In this document: piece after piece, positions 26,606-35,269 of the stretch | How positions within the stretch are numbered: the stretch's first letter is position 1 | Layout: every line of letters starts with the position of its first letter | NCBI GenBank assembly: GCA_910584905.1 | Contig: CAJUCQ010000066.1 | Coordinates: 1 to 64,000 of the forward strand | Length of the DNA stretch: 64,000 bases | Reading direction: 5' to 3' | Source of the DNA: an uncultured Muribaculaceae bacterium | GTDB lineage: Bacteria > Bacteroidota > Bacteroidia > Bacteroidales > Muribaculaceae | Notes under the pieces: model-generated | Told to the model about the DNA's origin: nothing | Seen by the model: the letters and a program-made list of their open reading frames with translations, nothing else | Database searches by the model: none | Program-made: the position numbers and the translations under genes

Positions 26606-28076
26606 CGCCATAGCCCTCGTCGCGGCCGCAGGAATATTCCATGTGCGGGCCGGAGAGACACTTCGCCTGTCGCTCGACGACGCAATCCGCGTCGCCGCCG
26701 ACAGCTCCCTGACAGCTTTCAGAAACAAAAACCTCTATTATGCCGGATATTGGCAGTGGCGCTCCTTCAAAGCCGCGCGCCTCCCGCAGATAAGCCTTGA
26801 ACTTGACCCGGCGAGATACTACCGCTATATCACTCAGCGATACGACTCCGAGCAGAATATCGACGTTTTCCGAAGCCAGCAAATCTACTCGGCCTCGGCG
26901 GGCCTCTCTGTCACGCAGAACGTCGACTTCCTCGGCGGCGAATTCTTCCTTGAAAGCGACATCGAATATCTCCGCAACTTCGGCGACATGACCGGCAACC
27001 AGTTCTCAACCGTGCCCGTGCGCTTGGGATACCGCCAGAACCTTCTCGGCTTCAACGCCCGCAGGTGGGAGCGGCGCATCGAGCCCCTGCGCTACGAGAA
27101 AGTAAAACGCGAGTTCATCGCAAATATGGAAGCCCTGTCGGAGAACGTGGTCGATTGCTTCTTCGAACTCGCCCTCGCGCAGACCGAACTCCGCCTCGCC
27201 CGCGAGAACCTCGAGGCCGGCGACACGCTCTACACCGTCGGCGAGCGCCGTTTCCGCATCGCCTCCATCTCGAAATCCGAGCTGCTGAGTCTCAAACTCG
27301 ATAAGGTAAACGCCCGAAATGCCCTCGAAAACGCCCGCATTCAGGTCAAGAGAGCATCGCTAAGGCTTGCATCATGCCTCGGACTCGACTCCGACACCGA
27401 CGTCGAGGTCGTAATTCCCGGAAAACCCGCAATCCCCGCAATCTCACCCGAAACCGCATTGGCCATGCTCAGGGAGAACAGCCCCGCCCTCATGGAGAAA
27501 CGACAGCTCACCCTCGAAGCCGAGCGCGAGGTCAGCCGCACCCGCGCCGAGGCCCGCTTCAACGCTTCGGTCAACGCTTCAGTCGGCTTCAATCAGGTAG
27601 CCACGACCTTCCCGCAGGCATACCGCAACCCCATGAGACAGGACATCGTCGCGCTTACCATAGCCATCCCTCTGGTCGACTGGGGCGTCCGCAAGGGAAA
27701 ATACAACATGGCCCTCAGCAATCTCAATCTCGCGCGGGCCGACGCCGGACAGCTCGCCGAAAACATCGGTCAGGAACTCCTTGTCGCAATCGACGACATG
27801 ACCGCTTGCACCGGCATTATCGACGGCGCCGCCGAAGCCCTCGACATAGCCGAAGAAGTCTACTCGGGCACATGCACGAGGTTCATGATCGGTAAAGCCG
27901 ACATCAACAGCATCGTCCTCGCCCAGTCAAGGCGCAGCGAGGCTATGCGAAACTACATCGCCGCGATAAAAAGCTTCTGGCTCAACCATTATAAAATCCG
28001 ACGCCTTACGTTCTACGATTTCGACATGCAGATGTCCATATCAAGAGTGTTCGATATTGACGCCGACGTGAGATGA
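26574..28076 (+). CDS. TolC-family outer-membrane efflux channel
   Basis: 500 residues with a signal peptide (LALSAIALVAAAGIFHVRA) and two OEP repeats: LSLDDAIRVAADSSLTAF at the start, and the long helices around ENLEAGDTLYTVGERRFRIA and LDIAEEVYSGTCTRFMIGKA. It forms the outer-membrane exit duct of the tripartite pump. It overlaps the first RND permease by 32 bp and the second by 4 bp (ATGA), so the four genes make one translationally coupled unit. Confidence 0.92.
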   Translation: MREKILRLALSAIALVAAAGIFHVRAGETLRLSLDDAIRVAADSSLTAFRNKNLYYAGYWQWRSFKAARLPQISLELDPARYYRYITQRYDSEQNIDVFRSQQIYSASAGLSVTQNVDFLGGEFFLESDIEYLRNFGDMTGNQFSTVPVRLGYRQNLLGFNARRWERRIEPLRYEKVKREFIANMEALSENVVDCFFELALAQTELRLARENLEAGDTLYTVGERRFRIASISKSELLSLKLDKVNARNALENARIQVKRASLRLASCLGLDSDTDVEVVIPGKPAIPAISPETALAMLRENSPALMEKRQLTLEAEREVSRTRAEARFNASVNASVGFNQVATTFPQAYRNPMRQDIVALTIAIPLVDWGVRKGKYNMALSNLNLARADAGQLAENIGQELLVAIDDMTACTGIIDGAAEALDIAEEVYSGTCTRFMIGKADINSIVLAQSRRSEAMRNYIAAIKSFWLNHYKIRRLTFYDFDMQMSISRVFDIDADVR

Positions 28077-31000
28077 ACGCCCCCCGCCGCACATACGCCT
28101 TCACTATCATAGTGACCTTTGCAGGCCTCGCCCTCTTGGGCCTGTGTCTGCTGCCGCTCCTGCCTCTGAAGCTGGCCCCGGCGGGTGTGCTCCCGCGCAT
28201 GGTCGTGGCCTACTCCCTCCCCGGCGCTTCGGCCCGCACCGTAGAGGCCGACGTGACCCTCCCCGTCGAAAGCCTTCTCGGACGCCTCGACGGCGTTGTC
28301 AGCATCGAGTCGCAGTCGGCCGACGGGCGCGGACGCGTCATCGTCGACTTCGACACTTCGACTGACCTCGACGACGCGCGCCTCGAAGCCTCGATGCTCC
28401 TCCGCAATGCCCGGGCCGCAATGCCGCAGGGCATCGTCGGTCCGGCGATAGCCTTTAAGGGCGCCGCCGCGGCCGACAACGCTCCGGCGTTCACCTTCGC
28501 CGTCACGGCCCCGCCGAGCGCCGGCGTGGCCGACATCCGCCGCGCTTGTTCTGACAAGGCCCTCGCGCCCCTCGCCGACCTCGCCGACGTAGACAGAGTA
28601 GAGTGTACCGGCGACGACAACACCGTCAGCGTCATCGAATGCGACCCTCAGGCCCTCGATGCCTGCGGAGTGGACGCCGCCGTCGTGGCTCGGGCCGTTT
28701 CAGCCGCGGCATCCGAGGGCTATGCGACAGTCGTTTCCGACGGTCGCACAAGCCTCAGCGTGGCTGTCACAGCCCCATGTGCCGACTCCCTCGAACTCTC
28801 GCGCATCTTCATCCCTCTGAAGGGCGGAGGCGTCGTGGCGCTGTCGCGCCTCGCAAGTCTGAGCCGCCGCGAGGGCGCCCCCTCGTCGGCATTCCGCATG
28901 AACGGCACCGACGCCGCCTATCTCAACGTCTACGCCACCCCCGGCGCCAACGTCATCGACCTCGCCTCGCGTATCGACGCCCGCCTCCCGGCCCTGCGCG
29001 ACGCCCTCCCCGAAGGCTATGGCCTGACGCTCGTTTTCGACGGCGCGGAGCAAATCCGCGCCGAACTCCGCAACGTCCTCGTCCGCACGGCCCTCACCGT
29101 CCTCATCCTCCTTGTCTTCGTCGCCCTTTGCACCCGCAGCCTGTCGTACGTCGCCATCGTGGCAATATGCCTCGCCGTCACGCAGGCGGTCGCCTTCATA
29201 TTCTACCGCCTCCTCGGCGTCGAGATTCAGCTCTATTCCCTTGCCGGAATATGTATCTCACTCAACCTCGTCATCGACAATATCATCGTCATGGCCGGCA
29301 ACGTGGCCGCAGGCCGCGGACGCCGGGGATTCACGGCCATACTCGCCGCCACGCTCACCACCGTCGGCGCTCTCAGCGTCATTTTCTTCCTCGACCGTGT
29401 GCTCGTCGTCAGCCTCCGCGACTTCGCTCTCGTCGTCGCCGTCAACCTCGCCGTATCCCTTGCCGTGGCGCTGTTTCTTGTCCCGGCCCTTGCCCTCAGA
29501 CTCGACCTCCGCCGCCGCAGTCTCTCACCCCGCTTCACATCGGCCTTGCGCACGCGCTACGACGCAATCCTCCCCTTCATCGCGCGCCGCCGACTCCTCG
29601 TCATGCTTGCCTTCGCCCTTGTTTTCGCGTGGAGCCTCAAGCTATTTATCGACGACGTCCGCGAGCGCCACTTCTCATTCACACCGCCCACCGAGGCCGT
29701 GGTGCGCATATCGGCGCGTCTCCCCGAGGGCGCCACATTTCAGGCTATGGACGGCTACATGCGCCGGATGGAAGCCTTCGTGGCCGCAATCCCCGCAGTC
29801 GCAATGTTCCGCACCGAAATCCAAAGCCCGCGTAACGCCTCCATCGAGGTGCGCTTCAAAGGCCGCGACCGCTCCGCCCCCTATGTCGCCGCGCAGGAAA
29901 TAATCCGCATGGCGCAGATGCTCGGCGGACCCGCGTGGCACGTCGACGGCCTCCCCGGAACATCATTCGAAAACGAAATCCGCTCCGATATAGGCGCTCT
30001 GATCGTCGAACTCAAAGGCTATGAATACGGACGCCTGAACCAATACGCCTCCGCTCTGCGCGACTCCCTGATGCGCTCATTGAGGATAAAAGAAGTGCGC
30101 CTTACGTCTTCAGCCTCGGTTATGGCCGACGACTACTCCCGCTACCACCTCCGCGTCTCCGCCGACGACCTCGCCCGCGACAGCATTTCCTTCCGCGACT
30201 TTGCCGCCGCAATGGCGAATTCCGGCGAAAAACGCCTCGTGGACGCCGGGCATTCAGGCGAAGTTATGGTCACACTCGGCGAGAGCGTCCGCGACGCATG
30301 GGCGCTCGCCAACACCCCGATTGCCGCCGGAGGAAAGACAATACGCCCCGGACGATATTTCAACATCGCAAAAGAACAGGCTCCGCAGGAGATTGTGCGC
30401 AAAAACCAAGAGTATCTCCTCTATCTCCATTTCGACTATATCGGCGACGCCTCCACGGGCAAAGCCTATGTCGATAAATGTATCGCCGAAAACAAGCGGG
30501 CCCTTCAGCCCGGCTACGCCATAAGCCGCTTGGACTTCGGCCACGATTCCGACTCGGACTCGACAAACTACCCCTTCCTGCTTGTCCTTATCGGGCTCAT
30601 CGCCTTTTTCCTCGCCGCCATCCTCTTCAACTCCCTGCGTATGGCCATTGCCATCATCCTCCTTATACCCGCCTCCCTCTCGGGCCTGTTTCTTACCTTC
30701 CGCTACATCACCCCGCGATTCGACGAAGGCGGTTTCGCCGCGATGATTCTCCTCGCCGGAATCACCGTCAACGCCGGTATATACCTCGCCGACGCATACC
30801 TTGTCGCCCGCCGGAGCGAAAACGCATCTCCTGTCAGGGCCTACGCAAAAGCCGTCCGCCAAAAGGCCGAACCCGTGGCAATGACCGTCGTATCCACCCT
30901 CGTAGGTTTCATCCCCTTCCTCATCGGCCCGGGCGAGCCTTATTTCTGGTTTGCCCTCGCCGCAGGCACCATAGGCGGTATGCTCATGTCCCTGCCCGCC

Positions 31001-31102
31001 ATAGCCCTGCTCCTTCCCGCTATGATTCTGCCCGCGTCAGGGAAGCGCAAGTCTTCGGCTCGTAAGTTATTGGGTAATAACAAAAACGGCGGACACGATT
31101 AA
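28073..31102 (+). CDS. RND-family efflux permease, second and divergent
   Basis: 1009 residues with RND topology: N-terminal helix, periplasmic domain, helices 2-6 including FVALCTRSLSYVAIVAICLA, second periplasmic domain, and helices 8-12. TM4 keeps one relay Asp (NLVIDNIIVMAGN); TM10 reads GITVNAGIYLADA with no Lys. Sequence similarity to the first permease is low by eye. Its position in the same operon suggests either a mixed trimer, as in MdtBC, or a second pump sharing the adaptor and TolC. Its stop codon lies inside the terminator hairpin. Confidence 0.88.
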   Translation: MNAPRRTYAFTIIVTFAGLALLGLCLLPLLPLKLAPAGVLPRMVVAYSLPGASARTVEADVTLPVESLLGRLDGVVSIESQSADGRGRVIVDFDTSTDLDDARLEASMLLRNARAAMPQGIVGPAIAFKGAAAADNAPAFTFAVTAPPSAGVADIRRACSDKALAPLADLADVDRVECTGDDNTVSVIECDPQALDACGVDAAVVARAVSAAASEGYATVVSDGRTSLSVAVTAPCADSLELSRIFIPLKGGGVVALSRLASLSRREGAPSSAFRMNGTDAAYLNVYATPGANVIDLASRIDARLPALRDALPEGYGLTLVFDGAEQIRAELRNVLVRTALTVLILLVFVALCTRSLSYVAIVAICLAVTQAVAFIFYRLLGVEIQLYSLAGICISLNLVIDNIIVMAGNVAAGRGRRGFTAILAATLTTVGALSVIFFLDRVLVVSLRDFALVVAVNLAVSLAVALFLVPALALRLDLRRRSLSPRFTSALRTRYDAILPFIARRRLLVMLAFALVFAWSLKLFIDDVRERHFSFTPPTEAVVRISARLPEGATFQAMDGYMRRMEAFVAAIPAVAMFRTEIQSPRNASIEVRFKGRDRSAPYVAAQEIIRMAQMLGGPAWHVDGLPGTSFENEIRSDIGALIVELKGYEYGRLNQYASALRDSLMRSLRIKEVRLTSSASVMADDYSRYHLRVSADDLARDSISFRDFAAAMANSGEKRLVDAGHSGEVMVTLGESVRDAWALANTPIAAGGKTIRPGRYFNIAKEQAPQEIVRKNQEYLLYLHFDYIGDASTGKAYVDKCIAENKRALQPGYAISRLDFGHDSDSDSTNYPFLLVLIGLIAFFLAAILFNSLRMAIAIILLIPASLSGLFLTFRYITPRFDEGGFAAMILLAGITVNAGIYLADAYLVARRSENASPVRAYAKAVRQKAEPVAMTVVSTLVGFIPFLIGPGEPYFWFALAAGTIGGMLMSLPAIALLLPAMILPASGKRKSSARKLLGNNKNGGHD

Positions 31103-31113
31103 TCGCGTCCGCC
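31088..31113. terminator. Bidirectional terminator between RND operon and DEAD-box gene
   Basis: GGCGGAC (31088-31094) pairs with GTCCGCC (31107-31113), and the stem continues inward with one mismatch over the RND stop codon. On the minus strand it is followed by a T-rich GTTTTTGTTATT. Confidence 0.7.
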
Positions 31114-31179
31114 ACGAATAAGTCTTGCGCCGGCCGGCAAGATGATGTATTGACAATGGGTGCGGTGTGCCCCCTCGGT

Positions 31180-32574
31180 TCATTCCTTTTTCGAGGCGCG
31201 CGGGCGGCGGCGATAGAAGCGCCGCTTTTGCGATTTCTTTTCCCCGGCAGGCGACTCCTCCGCAGTGGTGGCGGCGGGCTGTGGCGCTTCCGCCTCGGGC
31301 TTTGGCTTGGCTTCGGCCTCGGACACAGCGCGTTTCTTGCCGTCCTTGCGGCCCTTTGCCGCGCCCTTGCCCTGTCGGCGCCCCCCGTTGCGCTCGCGGC
31401 GCTCGGCGCCCCCGTCGGGTCGGGCCGATGTGTACGCCGCCACGCCGAGCGACTCCGGAAGCTCGCCCTTGCGCACGGCATAGCCGAGGAAACGCTCGAT
31501 TTCGCGGAACTTGCGGCGGTCGCGCTCGCCCACGAGCGTGATGGCTATGCCGTCGGCGTTGGCGCGCGCCGTGCGCCCGATACGGTGCACGTAGTCCTCC
31601 GCGTCGTGAGGCACGTCGTAGTTCACAACCATCGAAATATCGTCGATGTCAATGCCGCGGGCCACGATGTCCGTGGCTACGAGGATGTCGATTGCGCCGC
31701 TGCGGAATCTGCGCATCACCTCGTCGCGCTTCTCCTGATCAAGATCGCTGTGCATCTCGCCGACGCTCAGCTTCATCCGGCGCAGACTGCGGGCGAGGTC
31801 CTTTACCTTAAGCTTCGACGACGCGAACACAATCACGCGCTTGGAGTTGACGCTCTCGAAGAGATGGCAGAGCAGGGGAGTCTTCGACGTCTCGGGCACG
31901 ATATAAGCGCTTTGGTCGATTTTTTCAGTCGGGCGCGACACGGCGATTTTGATTTCAACAGGGTTGTCGAGCACCCCGGCGGCAAGCTTCTGGATTTTGG
32001 GAGGCATTGTCGCCGAGAACATCATCGTGCGGCGCCCTTGCTTCGGAAGGTGCGACACAATGGTCATGATGTCGTCGTAAAATCCCATGTCAAGCATGCG
32101 GTCGGCCTCGTCAAGAATAAAAAACTCAACTTCCGACAGGTCGACATAACCCATCTGAAGGTGCGCCAGCAGACGGCCCGGAGTGGCGATTATCACTTCG
32201 ACGCCGTTTTTAAGCGCCTTCTGCTGCTGTGCGAAACCGGCGCCGTCAGTGCCGCCGTAAATAGCCAGCGAACTTATCGGCAGAAAATAAGAGAAGCCCT
32301 CGAGAGCCGTGTCAATCTGGATGGCAAGCTCGCGCGTGGGCGTCATGACCACGCACTTCACCTTCTCCGAAGGCTCGCGTTGGCCCAGCTCATTGATTAC
32401 GGGAAGAAGGAAAGCCGCCGTCTTGCCCGTGCCCGTCTGAGCCACGGCTATAAGGTCGCGGCCCGACAAAGCCGCCGGAATTGCCTGCTCCTGAATAGGA
32501 GTGCATTCCTGAAAATTCATATCATAGAGAGCGTCAAGGACGTCGTCGGTAAGGTCAAGTTCTTCAAATGTCAT
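31180..32574 (-). CDS. DEAD-box ATP-dependent RNA helicase (RhlE-like)
   Basis: 464 residues. Motifs in order: Q motif (FQECTPIQEQAIPAA), Walker A AQTGTGKT near residue 45, PTRELAIQI, ATPGRLL, DEAD in ILDEADRMLDMGF, SAT in MMFSATMP, and HRIGRTARA. A 90-residue C-terminal tail is rich in Arg, Lys, Ala and Pro and probably binds RNA non-specifically. It likely unwinds RNA during ribosome assembly or mRNA decay. The start at 32574 matches family N-termini; a longer open frame to 33006 lies over the divergent gene and is discounted. Confidence 0.95.
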   Translation of the reverse strand: MTFEELDLTDDVLDALYDMNFQECTPIQEQAIPAALSGRDLIAVAQTGTGKTAAFLLPVINELGQREPSEKVKCVVMTPTRELAIQIDTALEGFSYFLPISSLAIYGGTDGAGFAQQQKALKNGVEVIIATPGRLLAHLQMGYVDLSEVEFFILDEADRMLDMGFYDDIMTIVSHLPKQGRRTMMFSATMPPKIQKLAAGVLDNPVEIKIAVSRPTEKIDQSAYIVPETSKTPLLCHLFESVNSKRVIVFASSKLKVKDLARSLRRMKLSVGEMHSDLDQEKRDEVMRRFRSGAIDILVATDIVARGIDIDDISMVVNYDVPHDAEDYVHRIGRTARANADGIAITLVGERDRRKFREIERFLGYAVRKGELPESLGVAAYTSARPDGGAERRERNGGRRQGKGAAKGRKDGKKRAVSEAEAKPKPEAEAPQPAATTAEESPAGEKKSQKRRFYRRRPRASKKE

Positions 32575-32636
32575 GACTGGTGGATTGCTGCTGAGCGAAA
32601 GCGCCGCGCACAGGGCGTACGCGTGCAAAATAAGTG

Positions 32637-32644
32637 CAAATATA
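32637..32644 (-). promoter_or_regulatory. -7 promoter box for the DEAD-box gene
   Basis: On the minus strand TATATTTG matches TAnnTTTG about 60 bp before the ATG; the -33 position reads TTGC with 19-bp spacing. Confidence 0.6.
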
Positions 32645-32714
32645 CGGATTTTCGTCCAATATTGCAATTCGTTCCATCGCGCCGAAGGCTTTTTTGAAAA
32701 AACATACGAATATT

Positions 32715-32746
32715 TTTGGCTATAAGCACGAATGATTGTAATTTTG
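32715..32746 (+). promoter_or_regulatory. Promoter of the DUF2851 gene
   Basis: TTTG (32715-32718), 20-bp spacer, TAATTTTG (32739-32746): full consensus. The box ends only 5 bp before the ATG at 32752, so the transcript is probably leaderless or nearly so. Confidence 0.8.
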
Positions 32747-32751
32747 GGCCT

Positions 32752-34056
32752 ATGGAGAAACTGATGCAATACGTCTGGCAACACGGCCTTTGGATTCCGG
32801 GCGACCTGCGGACCGTCGACGGACGTCGCGTCAGCATCATCGACCGCGGATGGCTCAACACCGACGCAGGCCCCGACTTTTTCAACGCCAAAATCGACAT
32901 CGACGGTCACATCTGGGCCGGCAACATCGAAATCCACGTCAGCGCGAGCGACTGGCATCGCCACGGCCATGACGGCGACCCGGCATACGACTCGGTGATA
33001 CTCCACGTCGTCGGAAGCGACGACTGCCGCGTGAGGCGCTCCAACGGCGAGGAAATCCCGCAGATACTGATGCCTTGCGCCCCCGACTTCAGCGAGCGCT
33101 ACAACGCAATGGTGTTCAATTCCGCGCGCACCCCGGCTTGCGCCGCCGAAATAGGCTCCCTCCCCTCAATCTATATATCCGACTGGCTCACGGCCCTTGC
33201 ACACACGCGCCTCCAGCGCAAAGCCGCGAAAGTGCGTCAGCTCGTCGACGAAAATCATGGCAACTGGCGCGCCGCAATATACATCACCCTCGCCCGCGCA
33301 CTCGGATTCGGCGTCAACAGCGACGCTTTCGAGCACCTCGCATCTCTCGTGCCGCTGAAAAGCCTTATGAAGCACGCCGATGCCCCCGACGCCGTCGAAG
33401 GCCTCCTCTTCGGGCAGGCCGGACTTATTCCCGAACAAGGAGCGCTCGGCGCCCCCGACTCCGTCGACGAGCTATATGCCGCAAACCTTCGCCGCGAATA
33501 CAGCTTTATGGTCCTCAAATTCGGAATAAAGCCCCCGGCGTCACCGCCCGCATGGCGCATGGCCAGAATGCGACCGCAGAATTTCCCGCACCGACGCATC
33601 GCCACACTCGCCTCCCTCATCATGCCCTCGTTCGAAGTCGGATACCGCCTCCTGAACCTCCGCACCGAAGACGAGGCCCGCAGCCTCTTCGACGTAACCC
33701 TGAAAGGCTACTGGTCGCACCACTACGCATTCGGCTCTCCAGCCTCAGGAAGCCCGCGAGCCCTCGGCGACGGAGCCGTGTCAACCCTGATAATCAACGT
33801 CGTGGCCCCCGTCCAGTATGCCTACGCCGAGATGTACGCCGACGAAGCAATGCGCGAACGCGCCGTCGACATGCTCGACGCCATGAAACCCGAATCAAAC
33901 AGCATAATACGCATGTTCACCGCCGCCGGTATCCCCTGCCGGAGCGCCCTCGAAGGACAAGCCCTGATCGAGTTGCGACGCAACTACTGCGAACTCCGCA
34001 AATGCCTCTACTGCCGCATAGGCCACCGCATGCTCGCCATGAAAATACGCCCCTGA
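32752..34056 (+). CDS. DUF2851-family protein
   Basis: 434 residues matching the Bacteroidetes DUF2851 family: start MEKLMQYVWQHGLW, then GWLNTDAGPDFFNAKIDIDG and WAGNIEIHVSASDW near residues 30-65. The conserved Asp, Glu and His in that region (GPDFFNAKI ... GNIEIHV) recall a metal-dependent active site, perhaps nuclease-like, but this is only suggestive. A Cys-x2-Cys (CLYC) lies near the C-terminus. The ATG at 32752 is preferred; an upstream in-frame start at 32716 is inside the promoter. An internal ATG at 32764 is an alternative. Function is unknown. Confidence 0.85.
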   Translation: MEKLMQYVWQHGLWIPGDLRTVDGRRVSIIDRGWLNTDAGPDFFNAKIDIDGHIWAGNIEIHVSASDWHRHGHDGDPAYDSVILHVVGSDDCRVRRSNGEEIPQILMPCAPDFSERYNAMVFNSARTPACAAEIGSLPSIYISDWLTALAHTRLQRKAAKVRQLVDENHGNWRAAIYITLARALGFGVNSDAFEHLASLVPLKSLMKHADAPDAVEGLLFGQAGLIPEQGALGAPDSVDELYAANLRREYSFMVLKFGIKPPASPPAWRMARMRPQNFPHRRIATLASLIMPSFEVGYRLLNLRTEDEARSLFDVTLKGYWSHHYAFGSPASGSPRALGDGAVSTLIINVVAPVQYAYAEMYADEAMRERAVDMLDAMKPESNSIIRMFTAAGIPCRSALEGQALIELRRNYCELRKCLYCRIGHRMLAMKIRP

Positions 34057-34109
34057 CAGCTCGCGGACGCCTTCCCCGTCCACGCCCACGCGCAGTGGCG
34101 AAGGGCGCA

Positions 34110-34691
34110 TCACTCCTCTCCGGCGTATTCGCGGATAGAATTGAGAAGCTGGCGCGAGGTGCGGAAAAAACATATTTCCTTGTACACCCCTATCGAGGCT
34201 CCGATTATGCCGCCGGTCACGCCCCCCCAGAATGACGCGCCTCCGTCGGGCATATTATATAAATGAGCCATGAGCGGCACCAGCACAAGCAGCGCAAGGG
34301 CGCACCCGCAGATAAGAATCCGCCGCTGGAACATACGGATGCGCACGGCCCGCTCCAGCGACTCGACGACCGGCAGACATAGAAAATTACTGCGCGATAT
34401 AAATCTCGCAAAAAGCAGATATACCACACCCATCACCACGCCGAAGAGTCCGTAGAGCACACACAGCCACAGCGGCAGTCCGAGGGCATACATCGGCACT
34501 GACATCGCTATCACGGCCACCGACGCCGCGAGGCATTTATAATAGCCTCCGGCGAGCTTGCGCGCAAGGCTGTCGAAGCGGCGCGTCTCAAGGTTGCCGC
34601 TCACCTTTCGGGCGACCTCGTCGAGATACTCCGTGCTTACGGGCGTATTTTTCCACGCTTCGCGTAGTTTATCGAGTGCATTTTCATTCAT
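34110..34691 (-). CDS. Four-helix membrane protein paired with ECF sigma factor, putative regulator
   Basis: 193 residues. The N-terminal 50 residues are soluble and charged (LREAWKNTPVSTEYLDEVAR), followed by four transmembrane helices in two pairs (about 52-95 and 124-170). It begins 3 bp after the ECF sigma stop. That layout, a short cytoplasmic N-terminus plus membrane segments directly downstream of a sigma factor, fits an anti-sigma factor, but no ZAS or FecR motif is seen, so the role is inferred from context. Confidence 0.65.
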   Translation of the reverse strand: MNENALDKLREAWKNTPVSTEYLDEVARKVSGNLETRRFDSLARKLAGGYYKCLAASVAVIAMSVPMYALGLPLWLCVLYGLFGVVMGVVYLLFARFISRSNFLCLPVVESLERAVRIRMFQRRILICGCALALLVLVPLMAHLYNMPDGGASFWGGVTGGIIGASIGVYKEICFFRTSRQLLNSIREYAGEE

Positions 34692-34694
34692 AGT

Positions 34695-35216
34695 TCAGAG
34701 GTTTTTTCCTTTCTCAACCAGTCGGGCCTTGATACGATGGATTTTCACGGCCACGCTGCTTTTGTTTATACCCGTCACGGCGGCGATTTCGTCGTAGGGG
34801 CGTTCGTCGAGCCAAAGCGTTATGATGGCCTTGTCGATAGGGTTCAGCCCGGCGATAAGCTCGTGGAGCATCCGCAGTTCCTCAAGGCGCTCGGTCTGCT
34901 GCGCGGCATCCCCGTCAGGGTCGGACAGCCCGAAGGCCTCCTCGGCGCTGACGCTCGAACGCGAATGGCGGTCATTGCGGCGGTGCCACGTGATACACGT
35001 GTTGATGGCCATGCGGTAGATCCATGTGCTCACGGCTGCATCCCCGCGGAACGAATCCATACCCACCCAAAGGTTGAGAAGTGTTTCCTGATATAAATCG
35101 TCGAAACCGGCGCCCGGGCCCGCGAAGAGATAGCACACCTTGGCGATGACCGGGGCATAGAGCCTTGTCATTTCCTCGTAACGTGCCGTGCGCGCGGCGT
35201 CGGGCGTCTGCTTCAT
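34695..35216 (-). CDS. ECF-type RNA polymerase sigma factor
   Basis: 173 residues with region 2 (YEEMTRLYAPVIAKVCYLF, then DLYQETLLNLWVGMDSFRGD and WIYRMAINTCITWHRR) and region 4 with its helix-turn-helix (RPYDEIAAVTGINKSSVAVK). Alternative sigma factor for an unknown stimulus. It is followed within 3 bp by the four-helix membrane protein, probably its regulator. Confidence 0.93.
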   Translation of the reverse strand: MKQTPDAARTARYEEMTRLYAPVIAKVCYLFAGPGAGFDDLYQETLLNLWVGMDSFRGDAAVSTWIYRMAINTCITWHRRNDRHSRSSVSAEEAFGLSDPDGDAAQQTERLEELRMLHELIAGLNPIDKAIITLWLDERPYDEIAAVTGINKSSVAVKIHRIKARLVEKGKNL

Positions 35217-35269
35217 GGAATATCAGACGTTGCAGAATCGAAAAAATTACAATTCCAGGCTAAAAAAAA

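Noticed and set aside
31124..31141. Second GC-rich palindrome-like sequence CTTGC...GCAAG after the RND operon
   Set aside because: Only 5 bp of clean stem; the hairpin at 31088-31113 already explains termination.
31150..32697. A 515-codon plus-strand frame opposite the DEAD-box gene
   Set aside because: Low-complexity antisense translation; the minus strand carries all helicase motifs.
32575..33006. N-terminal extension of the DEAD-box helicase
   Set aside because: It overlaps the divergent DUF2851 gene and both promoters and has no family resemblance.
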